From: Oscillospiraceae bacterium
GTDB lineage: Bacteria; Bacillota; Clostridia; Christensenellales; Aristaeellaceae
Length of the DNA: 24,105 nucleotides
Assembly: GCA_031266295.1 (NCBI GenBank)
Contig: JAISBH010000131.1
Span: forward strand, 1 to 24,105
Direction of reading: 5' to 3'
Shown here: piece after piece, positions 23,906-24,105 of the stretch
Position numbering within the stretch: the first letter of the stretch is position 1
Layout of the letters: every line of letters begins with the position of its first letter
Notes under the pieces: generated by a model
Databases searched by the model: none
Told to the model about the DNA's origin: nothing
The model's input: the letters and a program-made list of their open reading frames with translations, nothing else
Program-made: the position numbers and the translations under genes

Positions 23906-24105
23906 ATGCTAAAGAGACATATAGAACATGTAAAGCGTTTTGTTTACTTGTACGCCGCGTTCGCAAAGATAAGCGTTCGTTCCAATATGACTTACCGGGG
24001 AGCGTTCTGGGCGGGGTTCGTCGGGCAGTGGTTGTACTATGGCTCGTCGTTCATAACCTTGTTCATTATCGTTAACAATTTTGATACCCTTGCGGGATGG
24101 AGCAC
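23906..24105 (+). CDS. ABC-2 type transporter permease, second subunit (5' part only)
   Basis: The gene starts at ATG 23906, with GGAGG (23892-23896) ahead, and runs off the window after 66 codons. The visible part is a basic N-terminus (MLKRHIEHVKRFVYLYAAF) and the first membrane helix (FWAGFVGQWLYYGSSFITLFIIV). NMTYRGAFWAGF is the pattern of COG3694-like permeases that pair with the COG4587-like protein encoded just upstream. The expected third component, an ATPase, would lie beyond the window. Confidence 0.8.
   Translation, partial: MLKRHIEHVKRFVYLYAAFAKISVRSNMTYRGAFWAGFVGQWLYYGSSFITLFIIVNNFDTLAGWS

Overview
The window looks like chromosomal DNA of an anaerobic, sugar-using bacterium, most likely a Firmicute of the class Clostridia. 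The grounds are strong AGGAGG-type ribosome binding sites, LplA/LplB/LplC-type sugar ABC transporters without their own ATPase, an AraR-like GntR/LacI hybrid regulator, an oxygen-sensitive glycyl radical enzyme (GRE) with its radical-SAM activase, an iron-sulfur aldo/keto reductase and a LoaP-type NusG paralogue. A finer taxonomic assignment cannot be made from the sequence alone. One caution is that neither sugar-binding protein has a convincing lipobox, which is unusual for a Gram-positive monoderm.

Layout. (1) 1-5340, plus strand: an rbsA/rbsC-like sugar ABC transporter (ATPase and permease; no binding protein in view), a eukaryotic-type glycogen branching enzyme overlapping the permease by 4 bp, and a histidine phosphatase, ending at a rho-independent terminator. 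(2) 5462-7114, plus: a clear promoter, a VOC/glyoxalase-like protein, an aldo/keto reductase with a C-terminal ferredoxin-like domain, and a 13-bp hairpin. (3) 7179-10709, minus: a first LplBCA-type sugar uptake operon with its own promoter. (4) 10845-11258, minus: a small single-domain EamA transporter that looks AT-richer than its neighbours. (5) 11314-17447, minus: a second LplBCA-type uptake operon followed by two Gfo/Idh/MocA dehydrogenases and a strong terminator. (6) 17579-22037, plus, divergent from (5): a GntR/LacI-type regulator, a GRE activase and a GRE, then a decayed third gene and a terminator-like palindrome. (7) 22245-24105, plus: a promoter, a highly structured leader RNA, a LoaP/NusG-like antiterminator, a frameshifted P-loop fragment and two ABC-2 type permeases, the second cut by the window end.

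The most coherent system is blocks (5) and (6). A regulator with a sugar-binding-type domain sits between a sugar importer with two NAD(P)-type dehydrogenases on one strand and a GRE with its activase on the other. The shared 380-bp control region holds a consensus minus-strand promoter and a palindrome resembling the AraR operator. I infer an inducible anaerobic pathway: import a sugar, polyol or sugar acid, oxidise it with the Gfo/Idh enzymes, and let the GRE carry out a radical dehydration or cleavage. The GRE has neither the PFL Cys-Cys pair nor the GCVEP loop of the known dehydratases. It has GCNW at residues 382-385, so its reaction is open and may be undescribed.

Other notable structures are a palindromic element present twice (start of window and 22 kb), read in both places in the frame that encodes RIPKGF, once inside a gene fossil, and the structured leader in front of the LoaP-type gene.
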